A stretch of DNA of 15,993 nt from Acidimicrobiales bacterium (lineage in GTDB: Bacteria > Actinomycetota > Acidimicrobiia > Acidimicrobiales > Acidimicrobilacustridaceae), in assembly GCA_023261915.1 (NCBI GenBank), contig JALRFT010000347.1, forward strand, positions 1 to 15,993, in the 5' to 3' direction. The position numbers and the translations under genes were made by a program. How positions within the stretch are numbered: position 1 is the stretch's first letter; the number at the start of each line of letters is the position of its first letter. Below are positions 1 to 6,514 of this stretch, piece by piece. Below the pieces are notes generated by a model. It searched no databases, was not told where the DNA came from, and worked only from the letters and a program-made list of their open reading frames with translations.

Positions 1-326
1 GCCACCCCGTATGGCTCGTTGGCGACGTCAATTGTGGTGGTGACGGTGTTGGTGGCGGTGTCGATCACCGACACGTTGTTGCCGCCGACGTTGGTGACGT
101 AGGCGGTGGCGCCATCGGGGGTGACTGCTACCCCGTACGGAAGGTTCCCGGCTGCAATGGTGGCGGTGACGGTGTTGGTGGCGGTGTCGATCACCGATAC
201 GTCGCCGCTGCTGCCATTCGTGACGTAGGCGAAACAGGGTGTCGAAGCTTGGGCGGGCGAACCTGGCGCCACGATCAGTCCCAGCGCCAGAGCGGCGACC
301 GCAAGAAGGTTTTTGATTCCGTACAT
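1..326 (-). CDS. Secreted YVTN-repeat beta-propeller protein (partial, C-terminus off the left edge)
   Basis: Reading leftward from the ATG at 326-324, the frame stays open to the window edge (108 codons seen). The first 28 or so residues form a signal peptide: MYGIKNLL, a hydrophobic stretch AVAALALGLIVA, then a P-x-S-P-A-Q-A cleavage region. The mature part holds two copies of a 42-residue blade of the YVTN family: a (A/T)YVTN strand, a VSVIDTATNTVT strand and a PYGVAVTPDG turn. Such proteins fold as beta-propellers outside the cell or on its surface and usually mediate binding; the ligand cannot be inferred. Only a weak purine stretch (AAAAGAA) precedes the start, so the start is chosen from the signal peptide. 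The total number of blades is unknown because the gene is cut. Confidence 0.85.
   Translation of the reverse strand, partial: MYGIKNLLAVAALALGLIVAPGSPAQASTPCFAYVTNGSSGDVSVIDTATNTVTATIAAGNLPYGVAVTPDGATAYVTNVGGNNVSVIDTATNTVTTTIDVANEPYGV
4..236. repeat. 126-bp tandem repeat encoding YVTN blades
   Basis: The sequence repeats with a period of 126 bases (42 codons). Bases 39-71 and 165-197 are identical over 33 positions, and the accccgta(t/c)gg block at 4 recurs at 130. The repeat is the DNA image of the beta-propeller blades and is likely to continue beyond the left edge. Confidence 0.85.
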
Positions 327-379
327 TTCTTTTGTCTAGCAGACCGTTTCTGAACTGGCAGATTCCTTAACCGGAATGG

Positions 380-838
380 TTGTTCTCCCTGCAGGCGACG
401 GGTGCGACCACCTGCGACCAGACGACAGGGAGGCTCACGATGCCGGTGGATTCAGTGCTCGCCTTCATCGATCAACCGGATCGGTATTTGGACCTAGGAG
501 ACCCTCAGTCGTTTGCCGACTTGTGGAGTGATACTGGTGAGGAATCGTTTCAAGCCGATCCACCCAACATCGTCGTCACCTGGTGGCCCTCGACGGGCGG
601 TTACGCCAACTCGATGGAGGTCGCCAGTGTTGTTGGAGCCGTGACCTACGACCCCACAACGGCATCACTCTCAATGATGCTCGCCGCTGACGGCGAAGTG
701 CCGCTGACGCTGCCCGCAACCATGGATCAGGCGTCACTGTTCGTCGACGGCATCTCCTCCAACTGTGGGTCGAATTCGGCAACGGTGTCGACACCTCGCG
801 GAACCTCGCCGATCTGCATTACCCCCACCCAGTTCTAG
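380..838 (+). CDS. Unrecognised protein, possibly a 5'-truncated or frameshifted remnant
   Basis: A 152-codon frame opens after a stop at 368-370, with TTG at 380 as the only plausible start. No ribosome binding site precedes it. The sequence looks like real protein (acidic and aromatic stretches such as DQPDRYLDLGDPQSFADLW and VTWWPSTGG, two cysteines early and late), but I recognise no family. It begins with no signal peptide although the composition (Cys, Thr, Ser, Trp-rich beta-like segments) suggests an exported domain, so the true N-terminus may be missing. From about 760 onward the +1 frame also reads as protein-like past the TAG at 836-838 (see findings), so a frameshift is possible. 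It lies 53 bp from, and divergent to, the YVTN gene. I am not sure that it is a functional gene. Confidence 0.4.
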   Translation: MFSLQATGATTCDQTTGRLTMPVDSVLAFIDQPDRYLDLGDPQSFADLWSDTGEESFQADPPNIVVTWWPSTGGYANSMEVASVVGAVTYDPTTASLSMMLAADGEVPLTLPATMDQASLFVDGISSNCGSNSATVSTPRGTSPICITPTQF

Positions 839-1143
839 ACACCTCGGGCGGCATCCTGAACGGGGCTCCATCATCAAGGTGCCGATGGCTTCCGCCGGTC
901 GGCCAGTGCGGCTCCGATCCCACCACGATCAGCGATCCTCTGGTGCTCGAGGGTTCCCAGCAGGTCGTCCCGCGCTTCCTCGCAGCCGATCTCAATCTTG
1001 GTTCCAGCGAAGGTATGCGGCCATTCACCATGCCGAAACAGACTGGAAACAACCCATACAGATACTGCATAGGTCTCGGGAGAGCCCCGTGACGATGGCT
1101 GGTTTGGTGGGTTTGCCCGTCAGATCAGAGAAAGGAGTCCGGC
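839..1143 (+). other. 305-base stretch without an assigned gene, upstream of the ammonium transporter
   Basis: No complete gene with a start signal is visible here on either strand. The left part (to about 1020) may be the frameshifted tail of the preceding frame, because the frame through 835-837 stays open to a TGA at 1090-1092. The right part holds a candidate GlnR-type operator (1024-1050), a possible -10 GATACT at 1061-1066 and the Shine-Dalgarno sequence of the transporter gene. Confidence 0.5.
1024..1050 (+). promoter_or_regulatory. Candidate GlnR-type operator of the amt-glnK pair
   Basis: Three five-base blocks stand exactly six bases apart: TTCAC (1024-1028), GAAAC (1035-1039) and GAAAC (1046-1050). 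Actinobacterial GlnR boxes follow gTnAC-n6-GAAAC repeated at 11-bp spacing. The middle block is a perfect match and the outer blocks each deviate at one base. A possible -10 (GATACT, 1061-1066) lies 10 bases downstream. The position before an ammonium transporter is where GlnR acts in Streptomyces and mycobacteria. The assignment is inferred from motif and context. Confidence 0.5.
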
Positions 1144-2373
1144 ATGGATACCGGGAACGCTGCATGGCTGTTGATCTCAGCAGCACTCGTCCTGTTCATG
1201 ACCCCGGGCCTCGCTCTCTTCTACGGGGGCATGGACCGGAGTCGAAATGTACTCAACATGATCATGATGAGCTTCTGGTGTCTCATCACCATTCCAATCA
1301 TGTGGGTCGTCATCGGCTACTCCCTGGCCCAGGTCCCCTTTGATGCCGCCTTCCTCGGTGGCTTCGACAACGCCTTCCTCCGGGGAATCAACATCACGGG
1401 CGAGGACGGTGGCATGACACTGTTGACCGTCGCCTTCCTCGGGATGTTCGCCGTCATCACTCCCGCCCTCATTTCCGGTGCGGTGGCGGGGCGGATGAAG
1501 TTCGCTGCGTGGGCGATCTTCGCTCCGGTGTGGACACTGCTCGTTTTCGTGCCGGTCTTCAAGTGGATCTACGGCGGGTGGTTGGCCGAACGTGGTTCGC
1601 TCGACTTTGCTGGCGGTACCGCCATTCACGTCAATGCCGGCATCGCCGCCTTGGCGTGTGTGCTTGTTCTCGGCAAGCGCAAGGGGTGGCCGCGGGAAGG
1701 ACACCCGCCGCACTCAATGCCCCTCGTCATGCTTGGTGCGGGCATCCTGTGGTTCGGATGGTTCGGCTTCAACGCCGGTTCGGCGCTCGGCGCCACCGGA
1801 ACGGCCATCCAGGCCTTCATGAACACTTTCCTCGCTGCGGCCGCTGGCGGTCTGGCGTGGGCCGTGGTCGAGCGATTGCGGGACCGGCGCTTCACCAACC
1901 TCGGTGTCGCCTCCGGTGCGGTTGCGGGCCTCGTCGCCATCACTCCCGCAGCGGGATACGTGTCGGGGATGTCGCCGATCTACATCGGTCTGGCCGCTGG
2001 TGTCGTGTGCTGTTTCGCCGTGACCCTCAAGACCAAAGCCGGTTACGACGACGCCCTCGACGTCGTGGGGATCCACTTCGCTGCGGGTCTGCTCGGTTCG
2101 CTGCTCATCGGACTGTTTGCCGATCCGGAGTTCTTCGGTACCGAGACCATGGCCGGTCTGTTCAACGGTGGTGGTCTGACGTTGCTTGGCGAGCAGTTGC
2201 TCGCCAACGTGGTGGCCATTGTCTATTCCTTCGTGGTGACGCTGCTGATCATGCTGGCGTTGAAGTACACCATTGGCGTGCGGGTTGACGCTGATGAGGA
2301 GATGATGGGTCTGGACCTGTCAGAGCACCGCGAGGTGGCGTATCACAGTGATGCCGTGAGTGGCATCGAGTGA
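1144..2373 (+). CDS. amtB: Ammonium transporter (Amt/MEP/Rh family)
   Basis: A 409-residue integral membrane protein that imports ammonium across the cytoplasmic membrane. It has about eleven hydrophobic helices. The family signature DFAGGTAIHVNAG (154-166) carries Asp154 and the first pore histidine His162; the second pore histidine is His311 in the GIHFAAGLLGSL helix. A phenylalanine of the periplasmic gate is seen at Phe102 (LGMFAVITPALISG), and the GWFGFNAGSAL helix (205-215) is typical. The length matches bacterial Amt proteins without their cleaved signal. The start is fixed by AAAGGAG at 1131-1137, six bases before ATG. The glnK gene follows after 58 bases, so PII control of the transporter is expected: PII blocks the pore by inserting its T-loop. 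A GlnR-type operator is proposed upstream. A longer antisense frame within this gene is only a shadow. Confidence 0.97.
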   Translation: MDTGNAAWLLISAALVLFMTPGLALFYGGMDRSRNVLNMIMMSFWCLITIPIMWVVIGYSLAQVPFDAAFLGGFDNAFLRGINITGEDGGMTLLTVAFLGMFAVITPALISGAVAGRMKFAAWAIFAPVWTLLVFVPVFKWIYGGWLAERGSLDFAGGTAIHVNAGIAALACVLVLGKRKGWPREGHPPHSMPLVMLGAGILWFGWFGFNAGSALGATGTAIQAFMNTFLAAAAGGLAWAVVERLRDRRFTNLGVASGAVAGLVAITPAAGYVSGMSPIYIGLAAGVVCCFAVTLKTKAGYDDALDVVGIHFAAGLLGSLLIGLFADPEFFGTETMAGLFNGGGLTLLGEQLLANVVAIVYSFVVTLLIMLALKYTIGVRVDADEEMMGLDLSEHREVAYHSDAVSGIE

Positions 2374-2431
2374 CCCGCCAGCATCAGTCGGCCATGTTTC
2401 GATCGATTCGCAACAAGCAGGAGGTAACGAG

Positions 2432-2773
2432 ATGTTGCAGTTGGTGACCGCAGTGATCAAGCCCTTCCGGGTGGACGAAGTCAAGGAGGCGCTCAAGGGG
2501 CTCGGCATCGCCGGGATCACCATGAGCGAGGTTCGGGGCTTTGGGCGCCAGGGTGGGCACACCGAGACCTACCGGGGCTCGGAGTACCAGGTGGACTTCG
2601 TTCCGAAGGTGAAGCTCGAAGTCCTCGCCACCGATGAAGACGTTCAGGCCATCGTGGATGCCATCGTTGGCGCTGCGGCGACTGGGTCCATCGGCGACGG
2701 CAAGGTATGGGTGACACCGGTGAGCAGCGTCGTGCGGATCCGCACCGGCGAGTCCGGAGCTGCCGCCATCTAG
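2432..2773 (+). CDS. glnK: Nitrogen regulatory protein PII (GlnK/GlnB)
   Basis: A 113-residue trimeric signal protein that senses 2-oxoglutarate, ATP and ADP and regulates the ammonium transporter. The T-loop YRGSEYQVDF (47-56) retains Tyr52, equivalent to the Tyr51 that is adenylylated in actinobacteria and uridylylated in enterobacteria. The C-terminal signature TGSIGDGKVWVTPVSSVVRIRTGE is complete. An in-frame GTG at 2360 would add 24 residues, but AGGAGG at 2419-2424, seven bases before ATG 2432, and the standard MLQLVTAVIKPF beginning fix the start. The gene is downstream of amtB in one transcript. In many actinobacteria glnD, encoding the PII-modifying enzyme, follows; here the next gene is on the other strand after a terminator, so the modifying enzyme must be elsewhere if it exists. 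Confidence 0.97.
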   Translation: MLQLVTAVIKPFRVDEVKEALKGLGIAGITMSEVRGFGRQGGHTETYRGSEYQVDFVPKVKLEVLATDEDVQAIVDAIVGAAATGSIGDGKVWVTPVSSVVRIRTGESGAAAI

Positions 2774-2782
2774 ACGCCGTTG

Positions 2783-2829
2783 GGGTGTGTCGCCGCCGTC
2801 GCTGTCACTGGCGGGGCGGCGGCACACCC
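2783..2829 (+). terminator. Rho-independent-like terminator after glnK
   Basis: A 15-bp stem (2783-2797 pairing with 2815-2829, one G-U pair, GC-rich) encloses a 17-base loop and starts ten bases after the glnK stop. Only a short T run (2830-2832) follows, as is usual in high-GC actinobacteria. It lies between convergent genes and may also stop the lipoprotein transcript. Confidence 0.75.
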
Positions 2830-2874
2830 TTTCGTCGCGTTGGGGCTGCCAGTCGATCGTCGGCGGTCGTCGGC

Positions 2875-3321
2875 TCAGTCGCGTCGCTGCACTTCAGCCT
2901 CAAACGAGGTCGCCGGGTCCGTCACTTTGAAAAACCGCAAGCGCATGTCGTCGGGGCCTGTCACCTCGCCGTCAACGATGAGACCCGTGGCGCCGAGTCC
3001 CAGACGCGATTGGTCATCGGAGAGTGATCCGGTGAGTGGGATCCGGATGACCTGACCGCCATCTTCAAACTCCTCGTAGCCCCAGAGCGCACGGCCCTCC
3101 TGACGTTCAATCACGACGAGCAGGGGACTGGTGACGAGATCACCATCAACGGTGGGGAACTGGTAGGTGCCTTCCCACCGGCCGACGAGTTCGGGTGGTG
3201 ATGGGGCTGTCGTCGTCGAGACTGTCCCGGATTCACTCGAGCTGCAGGCGGTAGTGCCGACCAGCATGCACAGGCCGGCTATTGCGACGAGGGAGCGGAT
3301 GGTCACTCGAGGGCGGTCCAT
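2875..3321 (-). CDS. Small putative lipoprotein of unknown function
   Basis: A 148-residue product starting at ATG 3321. The N-terminus is MDRPRVTIR, a hydrophobic stretch SLVAIAGLCMLVG, then TTACSSSESG, consistent with lipoprotein cleavage before Cys26, although the lipobox TTAC is not the best fit. A Ser/Thr/Pro linker follows, then a beta-rich domain beginning PPELVGRWEGTYQFP, the style of small extracytoplasmic proteins that open with a V-G-x-W motif. No catalytic residues are recognised. A GTG 39 bases upstream is in frame but would put 13 extra residues before the signal. CAATCT lies six bases before ATG, a near match to the leaderless -10 pattern seen at three other genes. It is the last gene of the leftward cluster. 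Confidence 0.7.
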   Translation of the reverse strand: MDRPRVTIRSLVAIAGLCMLVGTTACSSSESGTVSTTTAPSPPELVGRWEGTYQFPTVDGDLVTSPLLVVIERQEGRALWGYEEFEDGGQVIRIPLTGSLSDDQSRLGLGATGLIVDGEVTGPDDMRLRFFKVTDPATSFEAEVQRRD

Positions 3322-3381
3322 GCTCCAAGATTGGCAGACATCCTCAGAGTGTTGCGGCACACCGGTCCCGATTCCCCACTG

Positions 3382-3951
3382 TCAATGGGCCGGTTCGTGA
3401 CCACCGGGACCGACTGGCTTGACGAGCACGGTGAAGCGCAGGTCCTGGCGTTTGGGCACTCCGAACCGCTCATCGCCATAAGGGAACGGGCGGGTCTCCC
3501 CCGTCGGCGTGTAGCCCCGCTTGCGGTACCAGGCAATGACCTCGGTACGGACGTCGATGACCGTGAGTTCGATGGTCTCGAAACCGGCCGTCGCCGCTCG
3601 TTGCTCTGCTGATTCGAGCAACTGAGTTCCAATGCCCTGACCTTGTTGATGTGGTGCGACGGCGAAGAGACCGAAGGTGGCTGTGACACCAGCCGCGGGC
3701 ATGGTGAGCGCACCGCTACCGATGACTCCACCATCGAGTTCAGCGACGAGAACCGTTGTATCGGTTGCCTCCACCAACTCGCCAAGCATCGCCGAATCGA
3801 TGCGCTGGCCCCCGAGGAGATCCGCTTCGGAGGTCCATCCGGACGTCGTGGGGTCTCGGTAGGCCGCGTGCACAAGCCGAGCGAGATCGTCGACATCACC
3901 CATGGAGGCGGGCCGGATTGATGGTGTCGGTGGCGGCGTGGGGTTGGTCAT
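3382..3951 (-). CDS. GNAT family N-acetyltransferase
   Basis: A 189-residue acetyl-CoA dependent acyltransferase fold. The core is clear: FGLFAVAPHQQGQGIGTQLLESAE (acetyl-CoA pyrophosphate loop Q-Q-G-Q-G-I-G at 102-108), then IELTVIDVRTEVIAWYRKRGY with the conserved Tyr147 of the C-terminal motif. The substrate cannot be told. The start is uncertain: ATG 3951 lies 23 bases after the preceding stop and has no clear ribosome binding site. A GTG at 3993 would add 14 basic residues and overlap the CLC gene by 19 bases, with GAGG ten bases upstream, which would fit translational coupling. It is co-directional with the CLC gene upstream and the lipoprotein gene 60 bases downstream. Confidence 0.88.
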   Translation of the reverse strand: MTNPTPPPTPSIRPASMGDVDDLARLVHAAYRDPTTSGWTSEADLLGGQRIDSAMLGELVEATDTTVLVAELDGGVIGSGALTMPAAGVTATFGLFAVAPHQQGQGIGTQLLESAEQRAATAGFETIELTVIDVRTEVIAWYRKRGYTPTGETRPFPYGDERFGVPKRQDLRFTVLVKPVGPGGHEPAH

Positions 3952-3974
3952 GGGTCGAGTCCGGCGTGGGCGGT

Positions 3975-5303
3975 TCAGCCGCCGCCTCTCCACATTGATC
4001 CGTCCTCACTCCCGGGGGCCACCTTGGGGATGACCACTCGTTGTGAGCGGTAGATGCCGCGGTTTGACGAACACAGGTATGCCACGACGCACACCAAGGC
4101 GAACAGCACCGTGCCCTCAGAGCTGAACAGTTCGGTACCCATGATGATGCACGTGATCGGCACGTTGGCCGCACCAGCGAACACGGCCACGAAACCAAGG
4201 GCGGCGAGCAGGGTGGGGTCCACCCCGAGGAGTCCACCGAGGGTGACCCCGAGGGTTGCGCCAATGACGAACAGGGGGGTGACCTCCCCTCCCTGAAATC
4301 CGGACCCGAGGGTGACTGAGGTGAACACCAACTTCCAGGCGAAGGCGAAGGCGGCGACCCCCACGCCCCCGGCGAGGGAGGCGGTGATGAGGGGGAGGGA
4401 GAGGCCGTTGTAGTCCCGGTTACCGACGAGGAACGTCAGTCCAATGATGGCAATACCGCCGATGAACGGTCGCAGCGGCGGCCAGGTGCCGTAGCGCTCG
4501 TAGAGGTGTCTCACGAGGTGGGTGGTGGCGATGAACAGGCGGGCCGTGACGCCGAAGATCACACCGGCGAGGATGACCTTGGCCACGAGAGCCATCGTGA
4601 GGTCTACCGGTATGACCTCAGGGGTGGCGAGGTGGGTCACGCCGATGCCGGTGACGACGAGATCGCCGATCATGGAGGCGGTGACGGCGGCCAGCAGCGC
4701 GTCGTATCGGAGGCGACCTACAGACTGCACCTCGAGGCCGAACACGAACCCGGCAACAGGTACGCCGAACACTGCACCGAACCCCCCGGCAAGGGCGGCA
4801 ATGAGCATGATGCGGCGGTCAGCGGGTTTGAGGCGAACCACCCGTGAGAAGGCATCGGTCAGACTGCCCGACATCTGCAGGGCGGTGCCTTCCCGGCCGG
4901 CGGAGCCGCCGAACAACTGGGTGACGACCGTCCCCACGTAGATGAGTGGCGCCATGCGTCGTGGGACCCAGTCGCGTGGTTCATGGATCTCGTCAAGGAT
5001 CAGGTTGTTGCCCGCAGCGGCGTCACCACCCCCGTAGTGGTAGATGAGTCCCATCACGAGCCCGGCGACGGGCAACAGCCACAGCAGCCACGGGAAGTCC
5101 TCACGAACGTCGGTCGCCCAGTTCAGCGTGGCGAGGAAGGCGGCGGAGGAAAGTCCGGCAAGGACCCCCACCACGCTGCCGAGCACGAGCCACTTGACGA
5201 TGTGGGTCCCGACGACGGTGACTCGTGATGCCAGCGCGCCTATGCCGCGGTCACTGGTTTGAGGGATCGGAGTCAGAGGGTCGTGGGACTCAGGCGTGGA
5301 CAT
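3975..5303 (-). CDS. CLC family antiporter with fluoride-subfamily (CLC-F) residues
   Basis: A 442-residue polytopic membrane protein of the CLC chloride channel/antiporter superfamily. The first selectivity segment, where canonical CLCs have G-S-G-I-P, reads A-G-N-N-L (97-101), with Asn in place of the chloride-binding Ser. The gating motif is GREGT (136-140) with gating Glu138. The third segment, canonically G-x-F-x-P, reads GGEVTP (338-343), with an additional Glu340 and Thr342. Asn or Met at the first site and the E-V-T motif are characteristic of CLC-F proteins, which export fluoride in exchange for protons. There are no CBS domains. The inferred function is cytoplasmic fluoride removal. 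The ATG at 5303 has GGGAG five bases upstream. It follows the pyrophosphatase gene after 155 bases. I found no canonical fluoride riboswitch in that gap. Confidence 0.88.
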   Translation of the reverse strand: MSTPESHDPLTPIPQTSDRGIGALASRVTVVGTHIVKWLVLGSVVGVLAGLSSAAFLATLNWATDVREDFPWLLWLLPVAGLVMGLIYHYGGGDAAAGNNLILDEIHEPRDWVPRRMAPLIYVGTVVTQLFGGSAGREGTALQMSGSLTDAFSRVVRLKPADRRIMLIAALAGGFGAVFGVPVAGFVFGLEVQSVGRLRYDALLAAVTASMIGDLVVTGIGVTHLATPEVIPVDLTMALVAKVILAGVIFGVTARLFIATTHLVRHLYERYGTWPPLRPFIGGIAIIGLTFLVGNRDYNGLSLPLITASLAGGVGVAAFAFAWKLVFTSVTLGSGFQGGEVTPLFVIGATLGVTLGGLLGVDPTLLAALGFVAVFAGAANVPITCIIMGTELFSSEGTVLFALVCVVAYLCSSNRGIYRSQRVVIPKVAPGSEDGSMWRGGG

Positions 5304-5396
5304 CGTGCTCCCGCTCGGACAGCGCTGCTCACAGGCTGAACTCGGCCGTCACGGCGCAGATGGTCGTGGCGAGTGGTCTCGCTCACGCACGGTAGC

Positions 5397-5425
5397 AGTG
5401 CCTTCACCTTGCGGTAACGGGCACT
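5397..5425 (-). other. Two-tier hairpin between the pyrophosphatase and CLC genes
   Basis: AGTGCC (5397-5402) pairs perfectly with GGCACT (5420-5425), and inside them ACC (5406-5408) pairs with GGT (5413-5415) around a four-base loop that reads GCAA, a GNRA tetraloop, on the minus strand. It begins 34 bases after the pyrophosphatase stop and ends 94 bases before the CLC start. It could be a terminator without a T tract or part of the CLC leader. Confidence 0.4.
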
Positions 5426-5458
5426 CGTGGGTCGGCTCGGGGGCGGTATCGGGGCCGC

Positions 5459-5965
5459 TCAGTGCTGCGCCGTGAAGTTCGCCACCGCCGCATGGATCTC
5501 GGCCCATGCTGCGTCCCGCCCGGCGATGCCTGCGGTGTGGGAGGTCTTCCCCGGCTCGAGCGCCTTGTAAACCTCGAAGAAGTGTTGGATCTCCTGCACG
5601 AGCTGAGGGGTGAGGTCCTCGAGGTCGTGGACGTTGGTCCAGCGTGGTTCCTGGGGAGGAACACAGATCAGTTTGGCGTCGTCGCCCGCCTCGTCTTGCA
5701 TGTACAACACCCCCACCGGTCGAGCCTGAACCCAGACACCGGGGTACACGGAGTCCTCAAGCAGGACGAGGGCGTCGAGGGGGTCGCCGTCGCCGCCGAG
5801 CGTGTCAGGAACAAATCCGTAGTCGGCGGGATAAGTGGTGGCCGTGAAGAGCCGTCGGTCCAAGAACACCTGGCCGGTCTCATGGTCGATCTCGTACTTG
5901 TTGCGTGATCCACGGGGGATCTCGATGACGACATGGATGCAGTCGTCGGGGAGTGCGCCTCGCAT
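5459..5965 (-). CDS. ppa: Inorganic pyrophosphatase, type I
   Basis: A 168-residue cytoplasmic enzyme that hydrolyses pyrophosphate to two phosphates with Mg2+, pulling biosynthetic reactions forward. The signature D-G-D-P-L-D lies at 59-64 with its three metal-binding Asp residues. IEIPRGSRNKYEID at 14-27 carries the active-site Lys23, and TYPADYGFVPDT at 44-55 is a family hallmark. The length equals that of bacterial hexameric enzymes. AAGGAG (5975-5980) stands nine bases before the ATG; an earlier ATG between them stops after two codons. It is 45 bases downstream of the META-like gene and upstream of the CLC gene. Type I pyrophosphatases are strongly inhibited by fluoride, which makes the CLC-F neighbour meaningful. 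Confidence 0.97.
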   Translation of the reverse strand: MRGALPDDCIHVVIEIPRGSRNKYEIDHETGQVFLDRRLFTATTYPADYGFVPDTLGGDGDPLDALVLLEDSVYPGVWVQARPVGVLYMQDEAGDDAKLICVPPQEPRWTNVHDLEDLTPQLVQEIQHFFEVYKALEPGKTSHTAGIAGRDAAWAEIHAAVANFTAQH

Positions 5966-6010
5966 CAGGTCATGCTCCTTTGATCAGCGCTGTCGGATGG
6001 TCGCCGGCGA

Positions 6011-6478
6011 TCAGCGGTCGTCGCGCACCGGTTCCATCACGACGCGCACGCCTTGGCCCGAGAGCACGAGACGTCGGTGGTCACGGAACACATCCACACC
6101 GGCGTTCAACCAACTCGACAGCCAGGTGTCCTGCACAGCCAGATTGGGCAGACACCCCACGGCCGTCGAGGCGTCTTCGCTCCAGTAGAGCTTCGATCCG
6201 ATGATGCTCAGACTGCCACCCATGTTGTTTCCGCCGGCGTAGACGTGCATCTGGTCGTCCACGAAGGTGAACCGCAGCTGGGTGCCTTCCACCAGATCCC
6301 GGCCGTCGACCTCACTCGACACGAAAGTCCCTGACGTCGGGACCACGTTCGAACGGCGCTGGAGTTGCCACCACACAATGGCTCCAGCAGCGGCGGCAAC
6401 GACGAGCCCGCCGGCGACGAAGAATGGCCAACGCCGGCTTCGGCTCTGGGCCAGCAGGGTTTCGAGATGCTCGTCCAC
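6011..6478 (-). CDS. Membrane-anchored META/HslJ-like domain protein
   Basis: A 155-residue protein starting at GTG 6478, with GGAGG (6486-6490) seven bases upstream. Residues 1-16 are a charged cytoplasmic tail, 17-37 one hydrophobic helix (FFVAGGLVVAAAAGAIVWW), and 48-150 a beta-rich domain. The order GTFVSSEVDG, LRFTFVDDQMHVYAGGNNMGG, LYWSEDASTAVGCLP, DTWLSSWL, RRLVLSGQG follows the META/HslJ pattern (a v-x-G start, a G-x-N turn, a T-x-x-x-C strand, a helix and a closing strand). HslJ-type domains are linked to envelope functions such as antibiotic tolerance, but the biochemical role is unknown. It lies 36 bases after the Ca2+-ATPase and 45 bases before the pyrophosphatase. Confidence 0.7.
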   Translation of the reverse strand: MDEHLETLLAQSRSRRWPFFVAGGLVVAAAAGAIVWWQLQRRSNVVPTSGTFVSSEVDGRDLVEGTQLRFTFVDDQMHVYAGGNNMGGSLSIIGSKLYWSEDASTAVGCLPNLAVQDTWLSSWLNAGVDVFRDHRRLVLSGQGVRVVMEPVRDDR

Positions 6479-6514
6479 GCCAGATCCTCCGTTCGTGGGG
6501 TAACGACTATGACG

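Noticed and set aside
1..326. CRISPR array or intergenic tandem repeat at the left edge
   Set aside because: The 126-base period is a multiple of three and translates into YVTN blades on the minus strand.
1509..2288. 259-codon frame inside the ammonium transporter
   Set aside because: It overlaps a clear Amt gene in another frame; the Arg/His-rich translation is a shadow.
5304..5458. Canonical fluoride riboswitch upstream of the CLC-F gene
   Set aside because: The conserved GATGG element and the following AAC are absent on the minus strand; only a loose 3' similarity exists.
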